64,000 nucleotides of DNA, from assembly GCF_002920615.1 (NCBI RefSeq), contig NZ_PQSU01000004.1, forward strand, positions 310,001 to 374,000, read 5' to 3'. The notes beneath the pieces were generated by a model. It searched no databases and was not told the origin of the DNA. It saw only the letters and a program-made list of their open reading frames with translations. The stretch comes from Streptomyces sp. Ru62 (lineage in GTDB: Bacteria; Actinomycetota; Actinomycetes; Streptomycetales; Streptomycetaceae). Within the stretch, counting starts at the first letter, position 1. Every line of letters starts with the position of its first letter. Positions 56,791-64,000 of the stretch are shown piece by piece. The position numbers and the translations under genes were made by a program.

Positions 56791-57420
56791 GTGAGCCTTG
56801 CCGAGAGCCGGCCGCGCCCGGACGGACCCGCGCGGGGCCGGCCCCGCAGCGAAGCGGTGGAACGCGCCATCCTGGAAGGCGTGATGAAGCTGCTGGAGGA
56901 GGGCGTGCCCCTCGCCGAGCTGTCCATCGAGCGGGTCGCCCGCACGGCCGGGGTCGGCAAGGCCACCATCTACCGCCGCTGGAGCGGGAAGGAGGAACTG
57001 TTCGTCGACGTCGTGCGCGCCGCCGAGCCCCCCGACCCCGAGCTCCCCGGCACCTCCCTGCGCGACGACCTCGTCGCCCTGCTGGAGTCCCTGCGCCGGC
57101 GCGGCCTGGTCAGCCGCTCCTCGGCGATCCTGCACAACGTGTACGCGCAGATGAAGAGCAGCCCGCGGATCTGGGCGGCGTACCACGCCAGTGTCATAGC
57201 GCCCCGCCGCGACCTCGCCCTGGACCTGCTGCGCCGCGCGCAGGCGAACGGCGAGATCCGCGCGGACGTCGACCTGGACCTGGCCAACGACATGTTCGTC
57301 GGCCCCATGCTCGTCCGCTCCGTCATGCGCCCCGACGCCGATTTGCCCGAGGGACTGGCGGAGCAGATCGTCGATGCGGTCCTGGACGGCCTACGCCCCG
57401 TCAGGTCCACGGTGTCGTAG
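56791..57420 (+). CDS. TetR-family regulator of the upstream MFS gene
   Basis: 209 aa from GTG 56791, with GAGAGGA upstream. HTH region RSEAVERAILEGVMKLLEEG and LSIERVARTAGVGKATIYRRWSGKEELFVDVV. The C-terminal domain (~85-205) is TetR_C_16-like with RDDLVALLESLRRRGLVSRSSAILHNVYAQMKSS and NDMFVGPMLVRSVM. Its position right after the MFS gene and the palindrome at 55084 make it a likely local repressor. Inducer unknown. Confidence 0.93.
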   Translation: MSLAESRPRPDGPARGRPRSEAVERAILEGVMKLLEEGVPLAELSIERVARTAGVGKATIYRRWSGKEELFVDVVRAAEPPDPELPGTSLRDDLVALLESLRRRGLVSRSSAILHNVYAQMKSSPRIWAAYHASVIAPRRDLALDLLRRAQANGEIRADVDLDLANDMFVGPMLVRSVMRPDADLPEGLAEQIVDAVLDGLRPVRSTVS

Positions 57421-57606
57421 CACTAATGTGCGCGTTTCGTCACAGACCCCGCGCGCCCCGGGGGTCACCGGAACTCGCTGCCCCGGCTCGTTCGTCCTCG
57501 TCTTCCGTACGGCCGTCATGGGACGGCGGAACGGAGCCGATCATCCCCTAGGGTCGGAAGAGCACGGGGGCGAACGGTGTGCACGGCAGGCAGTGAGGCA
57601 GACGGT

Positions 57607-58656
57607 ATGGCGCAGCAGGCGTACATGACGGAGACGGTGGACGACGGCTCGGGGCCCGAGCGACCGGGATCCCGGCTCCGACGCCTGACGCACCGCCTGT
57701 TCACCGGGTGGCGGAACGATCCGCGCGTCTGGCGGCGCGGCGTGGTCCTCGCCGTACTCGCCCTGCTGCTCGCCCTGGTGATGCTGCTGCACGCGCACAT
57801 CCCCAACGCGGTGGGCAACCTCGGCTCGCTCACCGAGACGTTTCTGCCCTGGCTGGGCCTGGCCGTCCCGGTGCTGCTGGTCCTCGCCCTGATCCGCCGG
57901 TCGGCGACCGCGCTGATCGCGATCGTGCTCCCGGCGATCGTCTGGCTGAACCTCTTCGGCGGGCTGCTGACCGACAGGGCGGGCGGGGGCGGCGACCTCA
58001 TGGTGGCCACCCACAACGTCAACGCCGGCAACCCCGACCCGGCCGCGACCGCCACCGACGTGGCCGCGTCCGGCGCCGACGTCCTGGCCCTGGAGGAACT
58101 GCCCGCCTCCGCCGTGCCCGTCTACGAGAAGGCGCTCGCGTCGACGTACAAGTACCACGCGGTCGTCGGCACGGTCGGCCTGTGGAGCAAGTACCCGATG
58201 ACCGGCGTCCACGCCGTCGACATCAAGCTCGGCTGGAAGCGGGCCATGCGCGCCACGGTCGCGACGCCCAGGGGCCCGGTCGCGGTCTACGTCGCCCACC
58301 TGCCCTCGGTGCGGGTGAAGATGGAGGCGGGCTTCACCGCCCGGCAGCGGGACAGGAGCGCCGACGCGCTCGGCGAGGCCATCGCCGACGAGCCCCTGAA
58401 GCAGGTGGTCCTGCTCGGCGACCTGAACGGCACCATGAACGACCGCGCGCTCAACGCCGTCACCTCCCAGATGCGCTCCACGCAGGGCGCGGCGGGCAGC
58501 GGCTTCGGGTTCAGCTGGCCGGCGTCGTTCCCGATGGCCCGCATCGACCAGATCATGGTGAAGGGCGTGGAGCCGGAGAAGAGCTGGACGCTGCCGCGCA
58601 CGAACAGCGATCACCTGCCCGTAGCAGCCCGTGTGAAGCTCGACACAGGCGCTTAA
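57607..58656 (+). CDS. Membrane-anchored endonuclease/exonuclease/phosphatase-family protein
   Basis: 349 aa from ATG 57607 (57625 also possible). N-terminal cytosolic tail, then three helices: VVLAVLALLLALVMLLHAHI, TFLPWLGLAVPVLLVLALI and ALIAIVLPAIVWLNLFGGLL. The C-terminal EEP domain (~135-345) lies outside the membrane, with LMVATHNVNAGNPD (Asn), VLALEELPASA (Glu), VAVYVAHLPSVRVK, QVVLLGDLNGTMND (Asp-X-Asn) and TNSDHLPVAARV (Asp-His). Hydrolyses a phosphodiester or phosphomonoester at the outer face; substrate unknown. Same-strand MFS gene follows. Confidence 0.92.
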   Translation: MAQQAYMTETVDDGSGPERPGSRLRRLTHRLFTGWRNDPRVWRRGVVLAVLALLLALVMLLHAHIPNAVGNLGSLTETFLPWLGLAVPVLLVLALIRRSATALIAIVLPAIVWLNLFGGLLTDRAGGGGDLMVATHNVNAGNPDPAATATDVAASGADVLALEELPASAVPVYEKALASTYKYHAVVGTVGLWSKYPMTGVHAVDIKLGWKRAMRATVATPRGPVAVYVAHLPSVRVKMEAGFTARQRDRSADALGEAIADEPLKQVVLLGDLNGTMNDRALNAVTSQMRSTQGAAGSGFGFSWPASFPMARIDQIMVKGVEPEKSWTLPRTNSDHLPVAARVKLDTGA

Positions 58657-58685
58657 CCTGCCGGAATACTGGACCTGAGAGAGTT

Positions 58686-58702
58686 TGTTCCGTCCAGGAA
58701 CA
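58686..58702 (+). promoter_or_regulatory. Palindromic operator upstream of the second MFS gene
   Basis: TGTTCC-GTCCA-GGAACA, perfect 6-bp arms, 51-67 bp before the ATG at 58753. A candidate repressor site; no regulator is adjacent. Confidence 0.5.
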
Positions 58703-58752
58703 TACTGCGAGACTCGAACCTGTACGGCACTCCGCTCTCTGAAAGGTCCCTC

Positions 58753-59976
58753 ATGCCCCTGGCCCTGCTCGCCCTCGCCGTGGGCGCCTTCGGCATCGGT
58801 ACGACCGAGTTCGTGATGATGGGCCTCCTGCCCGACGTCGCGGACGACCTGCACATCTCGATCCCCGCCGCCGGCCACCTGGTCTCGGCGTACGCGCTGG
58901 GCGTCGTCATCGGCGCCCCGCTGCTGGCCGCGCTGACCGCGCGGATGTCCCGCCGCACGGTCCTGATCTCCCTCATGGCCCTGTTCGTGGCGGGCAACGC
59001 CCTGTCGGCGTTCGCCCCCGGCAACGGCTCCCTGCTGGCCGCCCGCTTCCTCAGCGGCCTGCCGCACGGCGCCTTCTTCGGCGTCGGCGCGGTCGTCGCC
59101 ACGGCGATGGTCCCACCGGAGCGCAAGGCCCGCTCGGTGTCCCTGATGTTCCTCGGTCTGACCATCGCCAACATCGCGGGCGTCCCCGTCGCCACCCTCA
59201 TGGGCCAGCACCTCGGCTGGCGGGCGACCTTCCTGGGAGTGAGCGTGATCGGCATCGCGGCGATCGCCTCCCTGGCCCTGCTCATCCCGCACGACCGGGA
59301 CCACGCGGCCACGTCGACGGGCCTGCGCGGCGAACTGGCGGCCCTGAAGTCGGTACCGGTCTGGCTGGCCCTCGGTACGACGGTGGCGGGCTTCGGCGCG
59401 CTCTTCGCGGCCTACAGCTACGTCACCCCGATGCTGACCGACGCGGCGGGCTACGCCGACACCAGCGTGACCCTGCTCCTGGCCCTCTTCGGCGTCGGCG
59501 CAACGGCGGGCAACCTGCTGGGCGGCCGGCTCGCCGACCACTCCCTGCGCGGAACCCTCTTCGGCGGCCTGGCGTCCCTGGGCGCGGTGCTGCTGCTCTT
59601 CCCCGTGCTGATGCGGGCGGAGTGGAGCGCGGCCCTGGCGGTGACCCTGCTGGGCATGGCGGCGTTCATCACCGGCTCGCCGCTCCAGCTCATGGTGATG
59701 GAGAAGGCGTCGGCGGCCCCCTCCCTCGCCTCCTCCGCCAACCAGGCGGCGTTCAACCTGGCCAACGCGGGCGGCGCCTGGATCGGCGGCCTCGCCCTGG
59801 CGGCCGGCTTCGGCACGACGTCCCCGGCACTCGCGGGAGCGGCCCTGGCCGTCCTGGGCCTGGGCGTGGCGAGCGTGGCGTACGCGGTGGACCGCCGCCG
59901 GGAGACTCCGTCGGTGGGGCGGGTGGTGGCGTCCCGGGTCCCGGAGGCGGAGGACTCGGGGGCGCTGTACCGCTGA
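58753..59976 (+). CDS. MFS drug exporter of the Cmx/CmlA/AraJ group
   Basis: 407 aa from ATG 58753 (GAAAGG upstream). Twelve helices. Starts MPLALLALAVGAFGIGTTEFVMMGLLPDVADDL, the group signature with GTTEFV. Loop 2-3 is ALTARMSRRTVLISLMALF and ARFLSGLPHGAFFGVGAVVATAMVPPERKARSVS is at helices 4-5. Related proteins export chloramphenicol or arabinose derivatives. Converges with an anti-sigma-like ATPase gene across a hairpin. Confidence 0.92.
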   Translation: MPLALLALAVGAFGIGTTEFVMMGLLPDVADDLHISIPAAGHLVSAYALGVVIGAPLLAALTARMSRRTVLISLMALFVAGNALSAFAPGNGSLLAARFLSGLPHGAFFGVGAVVATAMVPPERKARSVSLMFLGLTIANIAGVPVATLMGQHLGWRATFLGVSVIGIAAIASLALLIPHDRDHAATSTGLRGELAALKSVPVWLALGTTVAGFGALFAAYSYVTPMLTDAAGYADTSVTLLLALFGVGATAGNLLGGRLADHSLRGTLFGGLASLGAVLLLFPVLMRAEWSAALAVTLLGMAAFITGSPLQLMVMEKASAAPSLASSANQAAFNLANAGGAWIGGLALAAGFGTTSPALAGAALAVLGLGVASVAYAVDRRRETPSVGRVVASRVPEAEDSGALYR

Positions 59977-59998
59977 GGGGGGACCCACGACACTGGCC

Positions 59999-60028
59999 GA
60001 GAAGCGGGCGGCCCTACGGCCACTTCTC
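59999..60028. terminator. Convergent terminator after the second MFS gene
   Basis: GAGAAG ... CTTCTC outer arms with inner GGCC-CTAC-GGCC. Lies between the MFS stop and the stop of the minus-strand ATPase gene. Confidence 0.6.
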
Positions 60029-60063
60029 AGCCTCCGCTCACATCAGTTCCCCGCGGCCCCGCC

Positions 60064-60429
60064 TCAGTTCCTCAGTTCGCACCACACCGTCTTCCGGTCC
60101 GGCCCCTGTTCCACGCCCCACCGCTCGGCCAGCGCGTCCACGAGTGCCAACCCCCGTCCCGACTCCGCCGCTTCCCCGGCCGACAGCAGGACGGGCAACG
60201 CACGTGGGTCGGGATCGGTCACCTCGATCCGCGTACGCCCCACCGCCGTACCCCCGACCCGGACCGTCACCGGTGTTCCCTCGCCGAGGTGGTCGATGAC
60301 GTTGGTCAACAGCTCCGTCGCGCACAGGCGGACGTCGAAGCCGTGCCCACGGAGGTGGTGGCGCAGCTCCGGCGCCGCCTTCGGCGTGGCCAGCAGGTGC
60401 AGCTCCAGCGGTGTCATCGGCGTCGTCAC
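60064..60429 (-). CDS. HATPase-fold ATP-binding protein (anti-sigma kinase-like)
   Basis: 121 aa from GTG 60429, which overlaps the previous TGA (GTGA). FDVRLCATELLTNVIDHLGEGTPVTVRV has the N-box (ELLTNVIDH), IEVTDPDPRALPV the G1 region and SGRGLALVDALAERWGV the G2 region of the GHKL fold. Stand-alone proteins of this kind in Streptomyces often sit beside HTH/DUF397 genes, as here, and are thought to bind or phosphorylate regulators. Partner unknown. Confidence 0.88.
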   Translation of the reverse strand: MTTPMTPLELHLLATPKAAPELRHHLRGHGFDVRLCATELLTNVIDHLGEGTPVTVRVGGTAVGRTRIEVTDPDPRALPVLLSAGEAAESGRGLALVDALAERWGVEQGPDRKTVWCELRN

Positions 60430-60647
60430 TCCGCCGCCGCCTTCCTCAGCACGGCGGCCAGCGCCCGCGCCGTAGCCGTGTTGCAGTTCCCGAGCGTGAC
60501 GAGTCCGGCGGGCGGGGCGTACGTACCCGCGAAGCTCGGCAGGTCGACCCGGAGCGAGGGGAGCGTGATGCCGTGCAGGGCGAGCGCGGCGCGGAGGTCC
60601 TCGACGCACAGCGTGACGTCGTAGGCGGTGGGGGAGCGGTCGGACAT
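60426..60647 (-). CDS. Small conserved protein, 73 aa, coupled to the ATPase
   Basis: From ATG 60647 (a TTG at 60659 is also in frame). TAYDVTLCVEDLRAALALHGITLPSLRVDLPSFAGTYAPPAGLVTLGNCNTATARALAAVLRKAAAE, described in outline: an alpha-beta unit with the GLVTLGNCNTATARALAAVL motif. Its stop overlaps the ATPase start. Seen repeatedly in Streptomyces beside HTH/ATPase genes in my experience. Function unknown. Confidence 0.72.
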   Translation of the reverse strand: MSDRSPTAYDVTLCVEDLRAALALHGITLPSLRVDLPSFAGTYAPPAGLVTLGNCNTATARALAAVLRKAAAE

Positions 60648-60762
60648 GAGAGGCGGCAACCTTCTGTGCTGTGTGTGACGAACGCATCACAGAGTGTCGC
60701 CGCGCTCGCTACCGTGGAAGAGGTTTCGCGTTCGCGACCAGGGCAGCGGAGGAGAGTGAGCG

Positions 60763-61626
60763 GTGGCTCGGGGCAAGGACATTGACGGCTCGATGAGCGT
60801 CCCGACCTTCTACGGCAAGGAGTTGCGGTGGAAACGGGAGGCGGCCGGCCTGTCGTTGGAGGCGTTCCTTGAGGGCAGCTTCTACGGCAAGACGTACCTC
60901 AGCGACATCGAGCACGGGGAGCGACGGATGCCGCTCGACCTTGCCCGGCATGCGGATCGGGTCCTGAACACCGACGGCTTCTTCGAGCGGCGTTGCGAGG
61001 ATGTGCGCAGGGCGAGGAGGGCTGGGCACCCCGCGTATTTCGAGAAGGTGTTGGAGGCGGAGAAGTATGCGCTGACCATCGAAGAGTGGTGCCCGACGCT
61101 CTTGCCGGGACTACTCCAGACTCCGGCCTACGCGCGGGCCGTCATCCTGGCCGGTCTTCCGCTGTCCTCCGACGCCGAGGTGGAAGAAAAGGTCAGCAGC
61201 CGAACAGCGCGCGCCGCCCTGTTCGAAGCGGATCACCACACCCCGGAGTACTGGGTCATCATGCATGAGTCGCTGCTCACCCAACCGCTCCTCGAAGCCC
61301 CGGACATGGCTGCGCAGCTCGGTCACATCGGGGATTTGGCGGACCGGCGCCGGATCACTCCGCAGATCGTTCCGTGGAAGCAACGGGCGTATCCTCTGAT
61401 GGCTGCTTCCATCATGACCATGACGTTCCCAGACGCCCCACCGCTGGTGTACACCGAGGCGTCCTACAGCGGAGTCACCGTCGATGATCCGGCCCTCGTG
61501 GAGCGGTACCGCAAGGCATACGATCGGCTCAGGGCCGTCGCGCTGTCACCAGACACGTCCCTCGCCATGATCAAGTCAGCGGCAGAGGATCACCGAAATG
61601 GCAAGCAATCGGATCGACTTGAGTAG
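60763..61626 (+). CDS. XRE-family HTH regulator with DUF5753 (WhiJ/AbaA-like)
   Basis: 287 aa from GTG 60763 (GGAGAGTGA upstream). HTH at ~15-70: YGKELRWKREAAGLSLEAFLEGSFYGKTYLSDIEHGERRMPLDLARHAD, in outline. DUF5753 (~100-280): LTIEEWCPTLLPGLLQTPAYARAVILAGLPLSS, VEEKVSSRTARAALF, YWVIMHESLLTQPL, QIVPWKQRAYPLMAASIMTMTFPD and VYTEASYSG. Proteins of this kind are developmental or antibiotic regulators in Streptomyces. Coding bases are less GC-biased here than in flanking genes. The DUF397 gene starts inside its 3' end. Confidence 0.9.
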   Translation: MARGKDIDGSMSVPTFYGKELRWKREAAGLSLEAFLEGSFYGKTYLSDIEHGERRMPLDLARHADRVLNTDGFFERRCEDVRRARRAGHPAYFEKVLEAEKYALTIEEWCPTLLPGLLQTPAYARAVILAGLPLSSDAEVEEKVSSRTARAALFEADHHTPEYWVIMHESLLTQPLLEAPDMAAQLGHIGDLADRRRITPQIVPWKQRAYPLMAASIMTMTFPDAPPLVYTEASYSGVTVDDPALVERYRKAYDRLRAVALSPDTSLAMIKSAAEDHRNGKQSDRLE

Positions 61627-61801
61627 AGCTCTCTGGTTCAAGAGCAGCTACAGCAACGAAGACGGCGGTAACTGTCTGGAAGTCGCCTCCAACATCCCCG
61701 GCGTCATCCCGGTCCGCGACTCCAAGCTCCCCCACGGCCCCGTCCTCCTCCTCCACCCCACCGCCTGGGCCCCCTTCATCACCGCGCTCAAGGCCCGTTG
61801 A
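61598..61801 (+). CDS. DUF397 small protein
   Basis: 67 aa from ATG 61598, overlapping the HTH gene by 29 bp in another frame. LSRALWFKSSYSNEDGGNCLEVA and VIPVRDSKLPHGPVLLLHPTAWAPFITALKA are the two conserved halves of DUF397 (WXKSSYS..GG.CVEVA, VRDSK.P.GP.L.F....W..F). Such proteins pair with DUF5753 regulators and may antagonise them. Closed by a bidirectional hairpin. Confidence 0.95.
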   Translation: MASNRIDLSRALWFKSSYSNEDGGNCLEVASNIPGVIPVRDSKLPHGPVLLLHPTAWAPFITALKAR

Positions 61802-61808
61802 CGCCGAA

Positions 61809-61838
61809 GGGGCGTGAGGTGCACGCACCCCACGCCCC
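61809..61838. terminator. Bidirectional terminator between the DUF397 and sedolisin genes
   Basis: GGGGCGTG (61809-61816) pairs with CACGCCCC (61831-61838); AGGTG and CACC extend the stem inward. T-rich bases flank the plus-strand side. Confidence 0.8.
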
Positions 61839-61861
61839 TTCAACTGAGCGACCCCAGCGAC

Positions 61862-63802
61862 TTACCGCCGGAACGACTGCACGTACCCGTTGGCCGGCGA
61901 GCCGACCCCCGTCACGTCGTCGTAGCCCTTCACCGCGGTCAGCGAGCTGTCCTTGCCCAGGCTGCGGACCGAGGTCAGCAGGCCGTCAGCCGCGTCGTAC
62001 CCGTTCGCGAAGTCCACACGGGCCACAGCCAGCCCCGACCCCGTCGGGTTGTCCGTGACGTCGTGGAAGACGCCCTTCTTGCCGTACTTGGCGTAGATGG
62101 CCGGGTTGGCGAAGCCGAGGGCCTTGCCACCGCGGGCCTCCTGGGCCAGGGCCTGGACCGCCGCGATGACCGGCGCGGCCAGCGAGGTGCCGCCGATGCG
62201 GTACTCGCTGTACTGCTCCGTGCCGTCCGGGAAGGTCTGGGTCTGGCCGACCAGGAAGCCGGTGTTCGGGTCGGCGATGGCCGCGATGTCCGGGACGACG
62301 CGGTTGCCGGAGGCGTTGTTGGCCGTGGCCAGTGCCTTCGGGACGACGCCCTTCTGGTAGTACGGCTGCGGCACGGTCTTGCTGGTGCCGCCGCCCGCGC
62401 CCGAGGTGAACGCGCCGGGGAAGCCGACCCAGCTCTTGCCGTCGGGGGCCAGCGACGCCTTCTCGGTGCCCCAGCCGGTCTCCCACTGGTACTTGTCGCC
62501 CTTGCCGACGGCCAGCGAGGTGCCGCCGACCGCGGTGACCCAGGCGGAGTTGGCCGGGGTGTCGACCTGCTTCACACCGGTGTTGGCGACCTGGTCGCCG
62601 TCGTCACCGGACGAGAAGTAGAAGCCGATGCCCTGGACCGCGCCCAGCTGGAAGACCTGGTCGTAGGCGGCCGCGAGGTCCGGCGTCTGGTTGGCCTCGA
62701 TGTCGCCCCAGGAGTTGGAGACGATGTCGGCCAGGTGGCTGTCGACGATCTTGCCGAGGGAGTCCAGCAGGTCGTCGTCGTAGCAGGAGGCCGCGCCCAC
62801 GTAGGTGACGTCGGCGTTCGGCGCGACCGCGTGGACCGCCTCGACGTCCAGGGTCTCCTCGCCGTACCAGCCGGCGGCCCCGCACTCGTCGGTCTTGGTG
62901 TAGTTCTTCGGCAGCACCTGGTGCAGCTGGCCGGTCTTCCAGGCCGCGTCACCGTTCTTCAGCGCGTACTTGCCGGCGTCGTAGGCGATCGTCGGCGAGG
63001 CGTACGCGTCGGTGATCGCGATGCGGACGTTCTTGCCGGTGTACGTGCCGGCACCGTACGCGGCGCGCAGCTGCTTGCCGGTGTAGCCCTTCACCGCGTA
63101 CGGGATCTTCTGGCCGTAGGCGTCCGGGAGCGTCGTCGCGACGTTCGAGCCGTAGTACGACGAGAAGGGGCCCGCGTTCTTGAAGACCGCGTCCGGCGGC
63201 GGCAGCTGGTCGTCGTGGTTCGCCTTGTGCGGGGCGTTGTCCAGGCCGGTGACGGTGAGCACCGCGCCCTTCAGGGCGGCCGGGGCGGAGGCCGTGCGCG
63301 CCGGGGCGCGGTAGGTCTTCGAGCCCTTGGCGTAGTTGTGCAGCTGGGTGCCGAACGCCTTCTCGGCGGCGGCCACGTCACCGGAGACGGCGACGTAGTG
63401 CGGGGTGACCGCGGTGACCGTCAGGCCGGCCGACTTCAGCCAGGACGTGACGGCGGCCACCTGGGCCTTGGTGGCCCCGAAGCGGGCCTGCGCCTTCTTG
63501 GCGCTGAGGTACTTGCCGTACAGGGGCGAGCTGGGGTCGGACACCGCCTTGGCGTAGGCGGCGAGTCCGGCCGCGTCCCGGCCGGCCAGGTAGACCCGGG
63601 CCTTGACCTGGGACTTGTCCGAGGTCGCGCCCTTGTCCGCCTTGGCCGTGGCCCAGAGCGGCTTGGTGCCCTTCAGTACGTCACGAGCGGGGCTGTCCGC
63701 GGCGTGTGCCGCGGGTATGCCCAGCGCCAGCGCACCGGCGATCATGGGCAGTGTCGCTGCCATGCTCACACCGGCGCGCACGGTGGCGCGGTTGGATCTC
63801 AT
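61862..63802 (-). CDS. Secreted serine-carboxyl peptidase (sedolisin, S53)
   Basis: 646 aa from ATG 63802, with GGGGG seven or so bases upstream. Sec signal (NRATVRAGVSMAATLPMIAGALALGIPAAHA). A Pro-kumamolisin activation domain (~40-210) has AYAKAVSDPSSPLYGKYLSAKKAQARFG and VTPHYVAVSGDVAAAEKAFGTQLHNY. The catalytic domain has the Glu-Asp pair in WYGEETLDVEAVHAVAPNADV, oxyanion Asp in DIVSNSWGDIEANQTP, and nucleophile Ser in RIGGTSLAAPVIAAVQAL (GTS). A calcium site is in VFHDVTDNPTGSG and VKGYDDVTGVGSPANG. An acid-active endopeptidase released to the medium. Monocistronic; a 22-bp dyad lies 113-134 bp upstream. Confidence 0.96.
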   Translation of the reverse strand: MRSNRATVRAGVSMAATLPMIAGALALGIPAAHAADSPARDVLKGTKPLWATAKADKGATSDKSQVKARVYLAGRDAAGLAAYAKAVSDPSSPLYGKYLSAKKAQARFGATKAQVAAVTSWLKSAGLTVTAVTPHYVAVSGDVAAAEKAFGTQLHNYAKGSKTYRAPARTASAPAALKGAVLTVTGLDNAPHKANHDDQLPPPDAVFKNAGPFSSYYGSNVATTLPDAYGQKIPYAVKGYTGKQLRAAYGAGTYTGKNVRIAITDAYASPTIAYDAGKYALKNGDAAWKTGQLHQVLPKNYTKTDECGAAGWYGEETLDVEAVHAVAPNADVTYVGAASCYDDDLLDSLGKIVDSHLADIVSNSWGDIEANQTPDLAAAYDQVFQLGAVQGIGFYFSSGDDGDQVANTGVKQVDTPANSAWVTAVGGTSLAVGKGDKYQWETGWGTEKASLAPDGKSWVGFPGAFTSGAGGGTSKTVPQPYYQKGVVPKALATANNASGNRVVPDIAAIADPNTGFLVGQTQTFPDGTEQYSEYRIGGTSLAAPVIAAVQALAQEARGGKALGFANPAIYAKYGKKGVFHDVTDNPTGSGLAVARVDFANGYDAADGLLTSVRSLGKDSSLTAVKGYDDVTGVGSPANGYVQSFRR

Positions 63803-64000
63803 AGAACCCCCTGCGATGCGGTTCGCATGCATGTAGTGGTTGGCACGTCGTGGAGGCGCGCGCCGGCCCGCGGCGGTGTCGGCCGACGAGTGGATCACAC
63901 GATGGGGGCCACTCTTGCGATGAACCGTTCATGCAAGGGGAACGTAAAAGTCAAGAGAAGCTCAAGTAACCGCCACGGAGGGTGATTTGACCCTTTGATC
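63803..64000 (-). promoter_or_regulatory. Control region of the sedolisin gene with a 22-bp dyad
   Basis: The dyad at 63915-63936 has arms TTGC and GCAA outside ATGAAC-G-GTTCAT (read on the minus strand), with one unpaired base. TTGACT at about 63950 on the minus strand could be a -35. The region is A/T-richer than average. It runs to the window edge, so further sites may be missing. Confidence 0.5.

Noticed and set aside
61814..63985. A 723-codon plus-strand frame opposite the sedolisin gene
   Set aside because: Antisense shadow with Arg/Val/Gly-rich text; the minus strand has a signal peptide and all S53 motifs.

Overview
The window is a high-GC actinobacterial chromosome segment that reads as Streptomyces. 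It has near-saturated G/C third codon positions, frequent GTG starts, many leaderless-looking promoters (a TANNNT hexamer 6-7 nt before the start codon), AGGAGG-type ribosome sites, and typical families (BTAD regulator, HTH/DUF397/ATPase triad, SigE-type sigma, EfeUOB, S53 peptidase). I see no IS element, prophage, CRISPR array, tRNA or rRNA. It looks like conserved chromosome interior with a few accessory islets.

Left part (1-15.7 kb): end of a six-hairpin/prenyltransferase-like gene, small membrane and lipoprotein genes, an N-acetylmuramoyl-alanine amidase, a methyltransferase, and an MFS pump with an unusual C-terminal carboxypeptidase-regulatory-like domain. A sigma/anti-sigma-like pair follows. 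Then comes a NarL-type response regulator separated from a DesK-type histidine kinase by a TOPRIM gene (flanked by tandem repeats) and a secreted GH54 arabinofuranosidase. A MaoC-type hydratase has an elaborately folded leader. Next are a 52-aa repeat peptide gene too short for usual gene calling and a propeller-like 419-aa protein.

Middle (15.8-34 kb): Nif3, zinc-ribbon and RNase H-phosphatase genes in one run; eda, yaaA, a deleted RNB ribonuclease pseudogene, an AraC regulator and an EamA exporter whose 3' end overlaps the RNase P RNA gene. An antiporter remnant, a stand-alone sensor domain, DoxX, an aldo/keto reductase with a MerR-type promoter, a D-Ala-D-Ala carboxypeptidase, an SDR, a Gfo/Idh/MocA oxidoreductase, a Bcr/CflA pump coupled to a serine hydrolase, and an Rsm22-like protein follow.

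Right part (34-64 kb): a TetR regulator, a Prim-Pol protein, the iron-uptake operon efeO-efeB-efeU plus a lipoprotein with iron-box-like sites, PhzF, a heme oxygenase with a strong palindromic operator, map, an MFS pump, a sialidase, an F420-dependent reductase and an M50 protease. A Uma2 protein, a large BTAD/NB-ARC regulator convergent with an ABC-2 exporter (11-bp-phased direct repeats upstream of the exporter), panB, a TetR/MFS resistance pair, an exo/endonuclease-phosphatase membrane protein, another MFS pump, an ATPase/small protein/HTH/DUF397 cluster and a secreted sedolisin complete the window.

The most unusual items are the HGRHR repeat peptide with its propeller neighbour, the EamA/rnpB overlap, two probable CTG starts in CTGA overlaps, the folded MaoC leader, the phased repeats before the ABC exporter, and repeated short tandem duplications that span stop codons.
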